A stretch of 64,000 nucleotides of DNA from Chlorops oryzae (lineage: Eukaryota > Arthropoda > Insecta > Diptera > Chloropidae). Where the stretch lies: assembly GCA_020466095.1 (NCBI GenBank), contig CM035808.1, positions 41,077,555 to 41,141,554 of the forward strand. Direction: 5' to 3'. A program made the translations under genes and the position numbers. The notes beneath the pieces are model-generated. The model made no database searches. It saw nothing but the letters and a program-made list of their open reading frames with translations, and was not told the DNA's origin. Shown one piece after another: positions 1 through 12,755 of this stretch (position 1 is its first letter; each line of letters begins with the position of its first letter).

Positions 1-3000
1 GTCTTGATTTTTTTTTTTTTTTTATTATTCGGACGTGTACACAAATTTCGGCACGAGCACTGCAGGAATGATTTTCGACGGTACGGCGTGGTATGGGACT
101 GCGCTGGTCACTGTTATTGCACTGGTATTGGTTTGTATTCGCATTGGTATTCATCGGTTGGTAGTGCTATGTAATATGACGTGTAATCCACTCGATTAAA
201 AATTAAGACTAATTGATTGAGTCGAGTGATTTGGGGACCAAAAGCGCACGGCAAGACGGCATGAAATTTTTGGCAGTAATCCAGCCGGATCAACACGTCT
301 GCGAATACGCATTAACACTTAATATCGGCAGTCGCCAATGAGGCTATAGCGGTTCAACTACAAAGCCATGCAATAATGAGTTTCTACAAAAAGAAACTGA
401 AGCAAACTGGTGGATGAGGGGTGGGGGGGACGCGGCGAGCTAATCGAATAAATTTCTCAAGAGTTAGAGAGGTAAACTCTCAGACACGATTTAGACAATT
501 TCAAAACGACGATGAGATTAAAGAAGCAAATCCGGCAACAAGCTGACAAAAACAACAATAAAAACAGCAAAACGTCTACGTCTGCGTTCACGTTTACGTT
601 TGCGGAGACGTGTTTTTTTTTTATATATATATTTTTTTTTTTCTTATTGTCGTTCTCGCAAACGATACGCGATATGAAAATTAAGTGCCAGCTCCTAATT
701 GTAAAATTAAACAGAAAAAAAAGAAACTTGTCTGTTTAAATAAAAAGAATAATAATATAAATAAATGAATCGAATAAATAAGAAGAAGAGCAAAAAACCG
801 AAAAATATCACACACGAAAACAAAACAAATGCTGCAACCGCGATTTGCACTACACATACGTAGCAACGGCATAGATGTCCACACAACACCAACAAAAACA
901 AGGCGCACGAATACAAAATATAATAAAAAGCAAAATAAAAGGAGGAACGAGGAATCAAAAAGCAAACAAAAAAACAACAAAAAATTCAAAATTAAAACAA
1001 CACTACAAACAACAAGAAAGTTTTATTGTATCTCGACGCGGCACGCGCGTAGCTCCACACTTCGTAACGTCTTGAAACACTCTGACTTGTTTGCAAATTG
1101 GCAAAACACATACAACTAACAAATCAGCCAACCAGCCATTTGGACAGCCAGTAAGTCAGCATAGCATTGCCCGTCTGACCCCCTCCGCGCAAACATTCGC
1201 ATCTTGTTTGCCAAAGAAAGCCGAGCAGAGTGTATGAACGAAGCAACGAGCGAGTAAGAGCGGTTGCCAATTCGCCTCACCGCCTCGCCGCTCTGAGCGG
1301 GAGAAACTTGAAACTTGTTGTGTTGTTTGCGGCTTTTGATGCTGTTAAGGAAACATATGTATGTATATGGGGGACCAGAGTCGGGAGCGTATTGTTGTTT
1401 TCATGTGAGAAGTTGTTCGGGATAGAGAGAAAATATCGAGAAAACTTCTCTCCGGGATGCTCAGCTAAATGTCAATATTAACGTGACTTTTTGCAAAAGT
1501 GCATAAGTTGCCATATTTTTTTTTTGTGGCTGCCATGACTATACGGAATTGGTGAGATAGGAGAAAATAAAATAAAATTTTATTAAAAATACTTTGATAA
1601 AAAAAAAATGGGTTCTTTCTTGAAAATCACAACAATTGTTATTTTTTACTCAATAGAAAAATTTAATACGGTATGGAAATTTTTATAACATGTATTCTTT
1701 TACGGCAATAAAATTGAAATTTAATTAATTTACTGATAAAACTAAATATGATAAATTAAATATTTTCCTATAAAAAATAAAATTAAAAAAAAAAATAAGG
1801 GTCTTTTTATTTTACGCAATTCGAGAACTGAAACGGCATTCCTTAAAAATAAAAATAAGAAATAAATAAAAATTGTAATCTCACTCTTTTCCTTTATTTC
1901 AATAAATGTCTCCCACTGAGAATAAGGCAAAGAGTTTGTAAATTAGAGCACAAAATTGTGGCTTTCATGACTTTACTCATTGCGCTCACATTTTTTTTTT
2001 AAAGTAATACATGCGCATGCGAGCTAAAAGTACACCCCGCCACAATCGACGGCGGAATAAGAAGCGAGACGAGATTCGGATTCTGTGAAAGGGACAGAAT
2101 CATGCAGGAAATAAACAAGAGAAGTACTTCCTTCACGACCCTTTCTGATTCCAAATTCCTGACTGAGGTCTTTAATGGGTTGCCATTATAAAATTCATTT
2201 CATTTCAGCACGTAGTCATCATCAGAAGTCACTTTGCAATTCGTACTTGCGTCGTGTATGTGTTTGCGTGTTTGAGTGTGCGAGCATGTCGGTGTGCATT
2301 CGTGCACTTAAGAGATAAAAGAGCAGTAAGTTATTTGAGCTCTCAGATATGGCGTTTAGAAGAGTAGGTACTTTACGCCGCATCGCTGGAGCACTTGAGC
2401 AGCCGTTTATACTGTTGCTTTGTAATTTCAATGCAATGCGCTCAGTCAATTATTATGTCGCGTTGTTGGTATTATTACTGCTGCTGTTGTTGTTGTTGTT
2501 TTTGTTGTCGCCCGTCAGTCAAGCGAATGCAGTGCGCCAAGAGGGGAATCGCAAGTGGCAAGTGAAGAGCAGTTGACTAGCAGAGAGTGAGTGACTGACT
2601 GCCTGCCTGACTGGTTGACTGACTGGCAAAGCTCTGGTGGCATACTACATACCGTAGTAAAGTAATCGTAACAATGCGCGTAATTTAATAAATCGTAAAA
2701 GCTACTTGAATGAAACCTGATAACAATTTATGATATGCGACCACTCCAATAATCTCTCCACAGTTTATGCTTTTGCCTGTGATTTTGCTACCACACCATC
2801 TCACCTGTCCATGGGTGGTATCACTTATCACTTCTTCATTAAGTAATGTGGCGTTTTATGAGCTTTGTTTTCGTCCTACAGAATTCGCCTCTCGAAAATT
2901 TCGATACAGAGTGACACAGCGGAGCATGTCGGGTTCGGGTATCAAAATATGATAATTAAATGTTTTGTTATTTTTCTTCGAAAAGATTGCGAAGAAATTT

Positions 3001-4750
3001 TAATATAAAACTGCTGATTTAATTTGTTCAAGTCCTAGAACATAAGTAACTTCATTCTTTAACATATTCCGTTTTGGTGAAGGTCGGAAAGGTAGGTATT
3101 TGGGAGGCACGATAAGGCATGTCTTTCCTTGTTCTTTCGTTCGTTTACCTTTTCATTTAACTGCAAGTCGAAGTATGAAGTTCATGTCTTGCAACTAAAT
3201 TTTACGCTCCCACAGAGAGGCTGGCTCTAAGGAGCTCTTCTAAATTTACAACTGAGAACGTCGAGCGAACGCCGTTGGGACTGGTTTTTACAGAACATTG
3301 ACTTTTATGACGTGTTGAGCGAGCTATCATATTCGCTTGTGTGAGTTCTTTCTCTCTTCCTTTCTTTCTTTCTGCGAGTAAGTGGGTAAATACAAATCTC
3401 CGTGCACGTTTGAATGTTTGTTTCGCTTCGCCTGAGTAGTGCCACTTAATAACTCGAAGCAGTTACTATCCAACTTCATATTTATGTCTCAAGTTTTCAA
3501 GCTTAACGTTAATTTGTACATGGTTACCAGATCAAAGGGTTTATGAACGAATTTGGACGAAATATATATGTAAATGGTTATTTTCTTATTTCAACAAATA
3601 AATTAGCATTCTTTGCATTTTCACTTTAATTAGAGGAAGAAGAAAAACTATTTTTGATGATTGTTCAGTTCTTTTTGCCTATTGCGAATTCAGTTCCAAT
3701 AGAGAAGAATGCTCTTAACATAGTCATTTTCCGATTGAGAAAAAAAAAAAAACACACACACACACACACACAAAAGACTATCTGGCATCACTATGCCATA
3801 CTTAAGATACTCAACGCACTCCAGCGCAATCATCATCGCGCGATGTATGTGAAAGCCGCCGCAGTCGCTCTTCTTGTGTGAGAAGTGGCTAACTAAATAC
3901 TACTTGAGTCTAATTTTCTCAGAATGACACAAAGTGGCTGGCCAGCTTAATACGATATACCGCAACGGGGCCAACGGAGGCAACTGCGGACGACAAAAAG
4001 CGAAACGACTTAGCAAATTGTTCGGAAAATTGAAATGCTCCTCATGTAGCCGTCAGTGGCATCCGACGTTGGAGGCGCTTGTTCGGTTGCTCGACTGCTC
4101 CTCCGTTGCTCCGTTGCTTGCCAGCCCGAGCTTTACGCTTGCTTGTGTGAATGGCACAATTCAAAAGAATTTTGCTTCTCCTTGTCATTGTTGGTTGGTT
4201 GGTTGTTTTAATTCTTATTGTTGTTATTGTTGTTGGTAGCGCACCGAATACTACAGCATGCTGTAAAGCTTGCTTTTGACATAAAGAGACTTGAAGGAGC
4301 AGCAGCATCAGCAGTAGTAGCAGAAATCATTGCATAAATGATTATTTTAGCTTTTTTGTCTGTCAATTTATCGTTTTATATTTTGGTGTGTGAACATTTG
4401 ATTTACAGCAATTATCAGCTTCTTGAGAATTTGAAATCTTATGAGCGAATTACGTACATTGAATTAGACGGTTGTATGTCTTAACTATTGTGGAGCCAAT
4501 TTTAAGTACTATGTCAAAAAAGTAAAAAAAAAATTAAGAACATAACACACACCGATTTAAAATGGAAAAGCTAATTGACCGATTAGTAGAACTAACACAA
4601 CAATTCGAGATAAATTGCAACGTTAAAGTAATTATTTAAAATAAGAGATCAATTTTAGACGTTGAAAGGCAACGAGACTTTAAATGATTATGTAATCGAT
4701 TGGTAAAAAAAAAAAAAAATTCTTTTCAAAAATTACTTTATGCAGCCCAT
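1..4750. other. Non-coding AT-rich region, probably intron of the AUTS2-family gene
   Basis: I recognise no exon here on either strand; the open frames are short and compositionally driven (poly-F, poly-K, poly-L). The stretch mixes AT-rich DNA with GC-richer islands (about 1020-1290, 2030-2580, 3200-3450, 3930-4300) that could hold regulatory elements, but I see no diagnostic motif. Because the tay-like gene runs leftward and its last visible exon (13,185) ends in a normal splice donor, this is most simply a long intron of that gene. That is inference. Confidence 0.4.
3751..3772. repeat. (AC)n microsatellite
   Basis: About ten AC dinucleotides directly follow an A homopolymer. Confidence 0.9.
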
Positions 4751-4760
4751 TACGATAATA

Positions 4761-4866
4761 GGTCTGTTCCCATACTCCACGAAACTGCCAAAAACTGCCC
4801 AGTTTTGCCCAATTTTCTTACAGTTTTTAAAAAATTTGGCAGTTTCGTGGAGTACGGGAACAGACC
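4761..4866. mobile_element. Palindromic MITE with TA target duplication
   Basis: A 106-bp near-perfect palindrome. It begins GGTCTGTTCCCATACTCC, ends in the reverse complement with one mismatch in that stretch, and has arms of about 34 bp around a short centre. TA flanks both sides, as expected for a Tc1/mariner-type non-autonomous element. A decayed related half lies at about 9440-9483. Confidence 0.75.
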
Positions 4867-5307
4867 TAATATATAAGCCGTTGATTTTGAAAGTGTTATA
4901 AGTCCAAAATTTTAAATATCTAGTTTATCAGCAATTTCATATTAAATCCTTATAAAATAACATAATCTGAAGTAAAACTTGATTTTTTAAAACTTTTTAC
5001 TTGTACCACTTTCATAATCAAGGGCTCATATATCGTAGGATTGCGATTGTACTTTAGATAGTATGCCTCACCACTAAATTTCAAACAGCGCCCTTACATT
5101 TTGCATCAAATATCAATTTTATAAGTATTCAAGAATGTGCCGAAGGCTGCTGGCTAGTGCAGTTCTTTTTATAAGCTTAATATTTCATAGTTAATAAGAA
5201 AAAAAAAAAATCAAAAACATTCAACCATTTTTCTTCCGTAGTAATCTTTAAGTAAAAGATTTTATTCGCATGATGGTGCTAGTTCAAGAATTAGGGAAAA
5301 GTAAAAA

Positions 5308-5730
5308 AAAGTAAGGGTGTTATAGTCAGGTGAACTTGACAATACAATACTGGACACAGATAAATAGTAAACTGTAAAAGTTCCAATCAAAGACAGCATT
5401 TGTGACAGCTTTAGGGATTTTTGTGACAGAGTACTGGAGGTACCCTAAATAATGCACAGACGCCCTATCGACGATGGACACATATCACCTTAGAACTCAT
5501 GAAATTATTAAAAATATTTTTAATTATATGGAATCACCAACATTCGAATTCATATTATATTGTATAAGCTCTTTGAATTTGTAAAGATTCCAATCTATTT
5601 CTAGTTCCTATGTATTTAAATATCGAATTTATCAAAATATCTCAAAAACTTCTGGTTTAAAAGCAGTTTTTGTGAGTTTCATTACAGACCATAGTACTGG
5701 AGGTACCCTTAAAAATGGTCCAATCCGGTC
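5308..5730 (+). repeat. Interspersed repeat (second copy at 29,785-30,092, opposite strand)
   Basis: The segment starts with AAGTAAGGGTGTTATAGTCAG and carries the phrase ACTGGAGGTACCCT twice, about 260 bp apart. The reverse complement of 29,785-30,092 has the same opening and the same 'tactggaggtaacc' phrase. The family is unidentified and non-coding. Confidence 0.6.
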
Positions 5731-6089
5731 CATTTTCGAACTTCAACTTACTCTTGCCCCCATGAACACGCATGCAAAATTTCGTTAAGAAAGCTAAACT
5801 TTTTCGACAAGGAAATTGTACACGGATCGATGATGTCTAAATCGAATCTCCTGGTGACGCTGATCATAACCTTACATATTTTGCAAGGTCTATCTCGACT
5901 GGGTTTTACACACAACCACACAAACGAAATCTGTCAAACACCTCCACTAACGTAGAAATCTGTGGCCTGAGCCAAAAGATCAAATTGTTCTAAAATTCGT
6001 CAAATAAGCCGTCCAACAACTAGGCACTAATATTATAAGCCCACTAACGGATCGATTTTTAGTACATTCAGTGCAAATCGTACTATATA

Positions 6090-6582
6090 CAGTGGGGTCT
6101 CGTTATATGTCGTTTCTCGTTCCTAAAAAATCGACGTATAGCGAATCGACTTATAACGAATCAGTTTTCTTCATATGATTCTATGAAATAATTTCTAATT
6201 CGTTCCTCAAAGCTCAAAAACTGATATACAAATTTTTTAAAGTCAATAAAATGAAATTTCCCTACAACTGGCATCAACTGGCTCTAATGTCTGATTTCCA
6301 ATTATTCGTCGGATGCAGAACGTTTTACGCTGCGTCCACAATAACGCAATTGATTTGAGCTGCTTCCATATGCTTGCATGTGTTTGCCTCAATTGACGGA
6401 ACGCACCTGACGCGTCATTGGAGATGGTACTTAGGGGCGCAAAAGACGAAAAAAATGTTCCCCCAATCTTTTAGACGCAATTGCGAATCATTTGCGACGT
6501 ATAGCGAACCAGGGTGTTAATTGATACGTGACGTAAGTGCGAATCGACGTATAACGAGGCGACTTATAACGAGACCCCACTG
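6090..6582. mobile_element. pogo/Tigger-like non-autonomous element
   Basis: 493 bp. Left end CAGTGGGGTCTCGTTATA and right end TATAACGAGACCCCACTG are inverted repeats, flanked by TA on both sides. Internally 'cgacgtatagcgaatcgact' style motifs repeat near both ends. CAGT...ACTG termini with TA duplications are typical of pogo/Tigger elements. There is no transposase frame. Confidence 0.8.
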
Positions 6583-7072
6583 TATTGTATAGTTAATGGG
6601 CAGCTTTAGAGAAAAATTATTTTTGCTCAAAAACTTAAAGGTATCATTTCAACGTTCAACAAAATTCGTCAACATTAGGGCAATGTTTGATGTTGCCCGT
6701 ATGCTGCTCATGTAAACTGGATTGCAACAGGACGGCAACATTGTTGCTCGTCAACACCCTTGCTGCGATCAAAATTTTTGTTGGCCATGTAAATTGTGAT
6801 CAAAAAAAAATTTTTTTTTTTATTGCCGATCAACAAATTTGTTTATGAAAGCGTTCAAAAACATTTTGATTTGACAGCAATAATAGTGAACAAAAAACCA
6901 AAATATTAAAATCTCGCAGACTATTAAGTGGATAGATTGAATTAGATTGCGGCGCAGGGCGCCTTTTTTAGCAACCAAAAATAGTCCTTTCATCCTTTTA
7001 AAAGATAACCAAGACCAAGCGATATTTCAAAAATTTTAATTTTCACTCTTTTGGATTGTGTTTTTAGGAACT

Positions 7073-7918
7073 AACAAGTAAGAAAGCTAAAGTCGGTCAT
7101 GCCCGGCTTTGAAATACCCAGCGTCCCGAAATTATTGACGCACTATGTTTTGCCTCTCCATTTGTGGGCGTGGCATTGGGCGGGCCACATACATTTTTTC
7201 CTACACCTTTCATTCGCCTTGGTCAACCTATTTTGGGAATTTGAAGCTTCTACGCCTTTTACTTCACAAGTTACGATAAACCTTTATTTGTGGGCGTGGC
7301 TCGAGGAGGACGGCGTTCATTTTTTTCCAGGATATGTCCCTTTTTGTAGTTTACCAGTACACCAAATATCAATGAAATGTTTTGAGTGGTTCGCAAGTTA
7401 CAAGCATTTTACTGAAAACACATTAAATTCATTTGTGGGCATGGCAGTGGGCGGATGTTTCCCATTTTTACTTAGGATCATGCTCGGATACCGATATACC
7501 TGTGTGCCAAATTTCGACTTGATTGGTTCAAGCCGTTTCGGAGGAGATCCGACCACGGACGGACGACATGTCTAAATCGATTCAGTTTTTGATCCTGATC
7601 AAGAACATATTATATATACAGGGTGTCCCGAAAACTTTTATAAAAAATCAAACCATCGATAGATCGAGTCAAGAGAAACATTTTTTGTTTTCAAACAAAA
7701 CTCTTTTAGTGGTACCGTTTAGGAACTGTAGCACTTCAAAAAAAAATTTATTTTTGTATGAAATTTTGAGTATACTTTCATTTTAAACAAACAATTTTTT
7801 TTAAACGCAAAAATTTCATACAAAAATAAACTTTCTCTACTCTATATCTACGGAGCTTAGTTCTGGCTGTTACAAGATTTGCACAAAACTAGTATACCCT
7901 GCTTACGCTGGGTATAAA
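7073..7918 (+). repeat. Interspersed repeat family, copy A
   Basis: The copy opens AACAAGTAAGAAAGCTAAAG, continues into TACCCAGCGTCCCG, and ends CTTACGCTGGGTATAAAAA, so ACCCAGCGT near the start is complementary to ACGCTGGGT at the end. The body repeats 'tttgtgggcgtggc' several times. An unrelated segment beginning CAGGGTGTCCCGAAAAC (about 7619-7840) interrupts it. Copies B (24,848-25,578, minus) and C (30,138-30,600, plus) share the body. The 158-codon frame at 7099 is just a read of this repeat. Confidence 0.75.
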
Positions 7919-8055
7919 AAAAATGGACGACATAATTGAAAATATTATGCCGTATTTGAAGATTTAGTCAAAAACCCAGAAAAGGATCGGGCTAGTGGTG
8001 TTACGAATATTCGCATATTTCTGGACATTCGCATTTGCAAAATTTTATGTGAATA

Positions 8056-8239
8056 CAGTCGAACTTCCCTATTATGAATTCGCACGGGACCAGAAAATCA
8101 CTTCATTACATAGAAATTTCATTTTACAGAAATTATTAACACGTACACTGAAAGTGGAACGAAAAAGCTGTGCGTTTGAAATTATTTCTAGTAGAGAGAA
8201 GTTCATTGTATAGACGTTCATTATACGGAAGTTCGACTG
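8056..8239. mobile_element. Tigger-like MITE, longer copy
   Basis: 184 bp with TIRs CAGTCGAACTTCC / GGAAGTTCGACTG and TA on both sides. The 85-bp element at 10,331-10,415 has the same ends and the same 'cgcacgggaccagaaaatcacttcatta' core, so it is an internally deleted sibling. Confidence 0.85.
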
Positions 8240-8370
8240 TATTTGGCGAATATGAACGTCCGAAAAAATTCAAATCCTATGGATGTTATATTTTTCTTTT
8301 ATGTAGATTGATTTGATATGTGTATTGATTTGAAGACTTCAAAACAATATTTAAAAGTTATTAAAAAAGG

Positions 8371-9118
8371 CTTAAGGCTGTAGTATTATACATGAGTAGA
8401 GGCAGGAAATTTTCGTTTTTACGAAATATCGGCGAATTCTTGCGAATTTTTGTAATATATGCGAATAACTGCGAAATATACGTTTTCACTTTTTTTTTTA
8501 AAGAAAAGAATAGATTCCAGCAATGCAATATTTTTTAAGTTGTTTAAATCCACACAAGAAAAAAAGCGATCGTCCAAGCTTACGGGCGAGTATTTGGACT
8601 CAAAAAGTATTGTAAATCGAAACAACAATAGGCATCCATTATGGAGTCCAACTAACAGCGTAGATGCAGAACGCTTCTTCAGCAAATATAGTACTGTTAT
8701 AACTGACAGAATAACGACTCTAAAGGAATCAAATGTTGAATATACAACAATGTTAGCTTTTAATTAATTAATAATTTAATGCAAAATGTAATTAAAGTTC
8801 AACTTTACTTAACATATAACAATTAAATGTTAAAACAAAGATTTGTTATATAAAAAATGTTTTTATGCGAAATTTTAGCGAAATTTCGAAATTTCAATTT
8901 TTTTTTTTGCGAAATCCCTGGTTTTTATTTGCGAAAATTTCCTGCCTTTATACATGAGATGTTAAAAGCCACATTCATATGTAGCTCTGACATCATTTTG
9001 ACGTCAGAAAGTTTTTAAAATGGCTACATATAGTGTATTCAAAAACTTCCGGACGTCAAAATTACGTCAGAGCTACATATGAATGCGGCTTTTTACATCT
9101 CATGTACTACAGCTTTTA
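8371..9118. mobile_element. Palindromic foldback element split by a hAT insertion
   Basis: Removing the hAT element at 8397-8950 leaves a roughly 190-bp inverted repeat. The left arm reads CTGTAGTA..ACATGAGATGT..CATTCATATGTAGCTCTGAC and the right arm is its reverse complement, ending ACATCTCATGTACTACAG. The arms are over 50 bp with few mismatches, and the whole would fold into one hairpin. Confidence 0.8.
8397..8950 (+). mobile_element. hAT element with perfect 8-bp target duplication
   Basis: TACATGAG occurs at 8389-8396 and 8951-8958, exactly flanking 554 bp with 19-bp TIRs (TAGAGGCAGGAAATTTTCG, one mismatch). The plus-strand frame at 8459-8767 ends in a hAT C-terminal dimerisation motif: SVDAERFFSKYSTVITDR followed about 20 residues later by a LAFN stop. 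Only that last part of the transposase remains, so the element is an internally deleted, non-autonomous hAT. Confidence 0.9.
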
Positions 9119-9661
9119 GAGAACAAAATTAAATTCATTTTCCTTACGAAAACAGATTAATGAAATAACTTTTTTTTTTTGGATCATATAGCAGCACTCT
9201 AACAAAAAATTTGTGGGGTTTACACGGCACGTCAGCTGTCAATACCAACGCATGGATAAGTGGCGCTTAATTTAAAACTGAACATTCGCATACGTGAATA
9301 TTGGCGACAGGTATTCGCATTTGCATTCGCGAAAGTTTAAAAAACCACATTCGTAATATCACTAGTTCGGGATAGTTTGGACAAGAAGAAAATTGGTCTC
9401 TCAAAATCTGTCTCATTTACACAATTGTGTAGTACAGGAAGAGCTAAAATCGTGCAGTTTCGTACAGTGCGGGAACGGATCTAAAGTGTATTTAACAAGG
9501 TGGTGGCAGTCAGCGTTGCCATAAGTGAAGATTTATCTTCAAACCGAAGATTTTTTGAGTAGTTTTTTATTAAAAATCTTCAGAAGAAGATATTTAGTTT
9601 TTCAGTATGATTTTATGAAATAAATTCATATCAATTATTTATTTTTTTTTTCTAAGTGTAA

Positions 9662-10144
9662 GGGCCAATATTACCAAGCATATTTAAAAATTTTTTAAAA
9701 TAAAAATCCGCTTTTGGCTTTTACCATTCCAATTTTTGAAAAAATTTTAAAAATATTTTTAATCACCTCGGCACTGCGTTTAAATATGATATCAAATTTG
9801 AGTTCGATTTTCAAAAAGCAGCTGTTTGGAAAAATTCAAAGAAATAATTTTCAAAAAAAAGCAGTTTTGGAAAGTACACAATACGATAGACAGGACTAAG
9901 GGCTTTGGAGTCACAGCGCAGCAATTAGGAGTACGAAATAATCGTTAGAATGGCTCTTTATAGAATCCGTTTTTAAAAATAACGATCTAATCAGCTGTCA
10001 AATGTACTCGCAGCTCTGGAAGTAGACGGTGCTGCCGTATATTTCGATGCTTAAAAAAATACGATATTGAAAATGAAATTTATTTTTAAAAAATTTTAAT
10101 TTTTATTTAAAAAATTTTTTAAATATGCTTGGTAATATTGGCCC
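9662..10144. mobile_element. PIF/Harbinger-like MITE
   Basis: 483 bp with TIRs starting GGGCCAATATTACCAAGCAT (arms about 45 bp, AT-rich inward), flanked by TAA on both sides. A three-base TWA duplication is characteristic of PIF/Harbinger. There is no transposase. Confidence 0.75.
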
Positions 10145-10330
10145 TAAATTTTTTAAAAATTCCGGAGATGAATTGGAATCTTAAAAATGGCATTTTTATA
10201 TATTTTTTTTTTATTGAAAAAACTGTGTTCTTGTTATAAAAAAGTTGTTCTTTACGTTTTTGTTGTGATACCATGAAGGTTGTATTCATATTATTTTGTG
10301 ATACTTATTTGTTAAGGCCATGAAGGTATA

Positions 10331-10415
10331 CAGTCGAACTTCCTTATAATGAAGTCGCACGGGACCAGAAAATCACTTCATTATATAGAAATTTCACTAT
10401 ACGGAAGTTCGACTG
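10331..10415. mobile_element. Tigger-like MITE, 85-bp deletion derivative
   Basis: Same TIRs (CAGTCGAACTTCC) and TA flanks as 8056-8239, with the middle lost. Confidence 0.85.
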
Positions 10416-10615
10416 TATTTTTATTTTTGTCAATAAAATAAAGAAAAAACAATTTTGCTTTTATTTTATTTGAAATTTTAAGTGAAGATTTTCTAGTTTG
10501 GTTTGAGGTCAAGAAGATTTTTCAAATTCTTAAAACTTCATTTTAAAGATTTTTTGGACCACAATGAAGAATTTTTGGCCTCTTGTCATGGCAACACTGG
10601 TGGCAGTAGTAACTA

Positions 10616-10616
<1 letters not shown>

Positions 10617-10653
<37 letters not shown>
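10617..10653. repeat. Poly(A) tract of about 37 nt
   Basis: Uninterrupted A run. It may be the tail of a decayed retro-insertion, but I see no recognisable element beside it. Confidence 0.9.
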
Positions 10654-10655
<2 letters not shown>

Positions 10656-11214
10656 TTAATTTAGTTAACTCCGTACTGAGGATTAATATTAATTCCGCAG
10701 AAAATTTCGACATAAATTTTATTGCAAAATGTAACTCAACGTGACGGGGACGATATTGAAAAAATCTTTTAAAAAACTTTGTTGAAATTTTTAAAGAGTT
10801 TCAATTTACGGTGATCGCTTATCATTGTTTTATGAATATTGTTTTGATCCAAAGCATATGCTATGGATCATAATTCTATAGAAAAACACTGCTCTAGTTT
10901 TGTTGGATTTTAGTTTGGACTATATCACAATGGGGCGAAACCCAAAAAACCTGGCCAAAAGCCAAAAATTCAAGCAATTCATTTTTCTTTTCTTTGAAAT
11001 TTTTTTTTTTTTTTTTAATTTTAGACAAAAAAGCATGCGTATAACTTCATAGCCTCAATTTTCATTTTTAATTTCATGTTATTTTATGAGTGGTTTTCAT
11101 ATTTTACTCACCAGTAGCTTCCAATTACATTTTGTTTCAACCGAATTGGTAATGTTTTGCAGAAACCGTACTATTTAAAAAAAATCTTGTTTTCTTCTGC
11201 CATTACTTGACTAA

Positions 11215-12226
11215 GAACCAATTTTACCAAAAGCATTTAATTTTAATCACCCATTGGCATTTAAGTACGCATCTAATTTTCATCACATTTCACCAATTCC
11301 AAAATTCAATAAAGCGGAAGTATGGCAGCATTTTTTATTTTTAGTGCAGCACCGTCTCTATCAGCTGGTTACAACCAAATAAATAAATGAAAAATGTCAA
11401 CAAAAATACCCAGCAAGCATTTGACTAAACTTTTTACAAAAGTGCTAACGTTTTATCATTTGTTTTGAAAAAGCTTTCCCAATTCTTTTCAAACATACCA
11501 GTAAATGTATGTGTTATATAAAATGTTCAAACAATTTTTCAAATTATTTGCCAGAGCTTAGCAAATCCAACCAAAATTATCGGCCGCATCGAATGTTTGT
11601 TGTTTGAGTAGGCTTCAAAAATGTTAATTTTGAATGCTTGATAATATAAATGTTTTTGATTCTTCGATCGAATTGAATAAAAATTGATCCCCTTTTTTCG
11701 TTTTATTTTGTTAGGGTAAATGGTTTCTGGGTAACTCTTCACATAGGAAGTGTCTTCTTGAATCAGCTGTTTTCATCAGGAATTCCCAGAGTTGCATAAA
11801 CTCTATTTAACCCTTTCGGGACTACTGGGACTATGCGTCCCAAGTTATTTATATATGACTGGGATATAAAATCCCAATACGTTTTTCACGACGTATAATC
11901 CCAATAGCTTTTGTACGTCGGACACATTATCCCAAATCGTACCTTCCGTCGGTATAATTTTGCTCTTATTGGGATTATATATCCCAGTTTAAAAGGACGA
12001 TAAAGGGAATTCTAAGTATGCAGAACGGTTTTTTTAAGCTTATTGTTACAGGATATGAAAATATATCTGCCAAGACTATCCCCATTCTCCAAATAAAACT
12101 CCGTCCCGAAAGGGTTAAGTGCCCGATATGGGACACTTAAGTACGAGATACCATTTAGGATGGTGAAAATGAAAATCTGTGCTTAAACGATGATTCGTAT
12201 TTAAATATGCTTGGTGAAATTGGCTC
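11215..12226. mobile_element. Second Harbinger-like element, with a nested piggyBac MITE
   Basis: Left end GAACCAATTTTACCAAAAGC and right end, as reverse complement, GAGCCAATTTCACCAAGC are diverged versions of the 9662-10,144 TIR, again flanked by TAA. The 1012-bp length includes the 304-bp insertion at 11,811-12,114. There is no transposase. Confidence 0.6.
11811..12114. mobile_element. piggyBac-like MITE with TTAA duplication
   Basis: TIRs CCCTTTCGGGAC / GTCCCGAAAGGG with TTAA on both sides (11,807-11,810 and 12,115-12,118), which is diagnostic of piggyBac insertion. Short inward motifs resembling TGGGATATA / ATCCCAATA recur four to five times in both orientations. Confidence 0.85.
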
Positions 12227-12689
12227 TAAGAACATGCTCGTTCGAACGCAACTTTCAGACTGTCGTCTATATAACATCAGTTCCTTTTATACCTTACTAT
12301 AGCTGGATTCTGCCTGCATAAGGTCTACTGTGACCAACAGTGAGTCGAAAAACCCGATTTTAGACTTTCATTTTTGGCCAGGTTTTTTGGATTTGGCGCC
12401 ATTGTGCATATACATAACTTTTTTTGTCAAGATAGCTTACGTTCAAAGCAACATAACATTCACCTAGACAGTGTTTTTACCTTACACAGATTTCTCCTTA
12501 TCGCATTTTAATAAATAATTTAGCGATTAATTTTATTTAAAAACTATTGAACTTGGTTATTTAGAACAAAGGAATATGAAAATTTTTTTTGAATTAATCG
12601 TTTAACGAGGGATATTTCTTGTGTTTGTGTGAGTGTATGTCTTTTTATGTTTTGAAAAACCAATGCAAGACTTGGAAAACTACACTCCG

Positions 12690-12755
12690 TTTCGCCTGTG
12701 CCGGGAATCGAAACTCAGACCCTGGTATCAGCACGCATTCCCTACGCTATCCAGC
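12690..12755 (-). repeat. tRNA-like (SINE-type) sequence
   Basis: On the minus strand an A-box-like TGGATAGCGTAGGG is followed about 25 nt later by a B-box-like GAGTTTCGATTCCC, then GGCACAGGCGA. Spacing and motifs resemble an internal RNA polymerase III promoter. The acceptor stem does not pair convincingly, so this is better read as a tRNA-derived SINE or tRNA relic than a functional tRNA gene. Confidence 0.4.

Noticed and set aside
512..1481. Several overlapping frames of 60-102 codons on both strands
   Set aside because: Low-complexity (poly-K, poly-F) compositions with no motif or splice structure.
7099..7575. 158-codon frame
   Set aside because: It lies wholly within an interspersed repeat whose other copies do not keep the frame.
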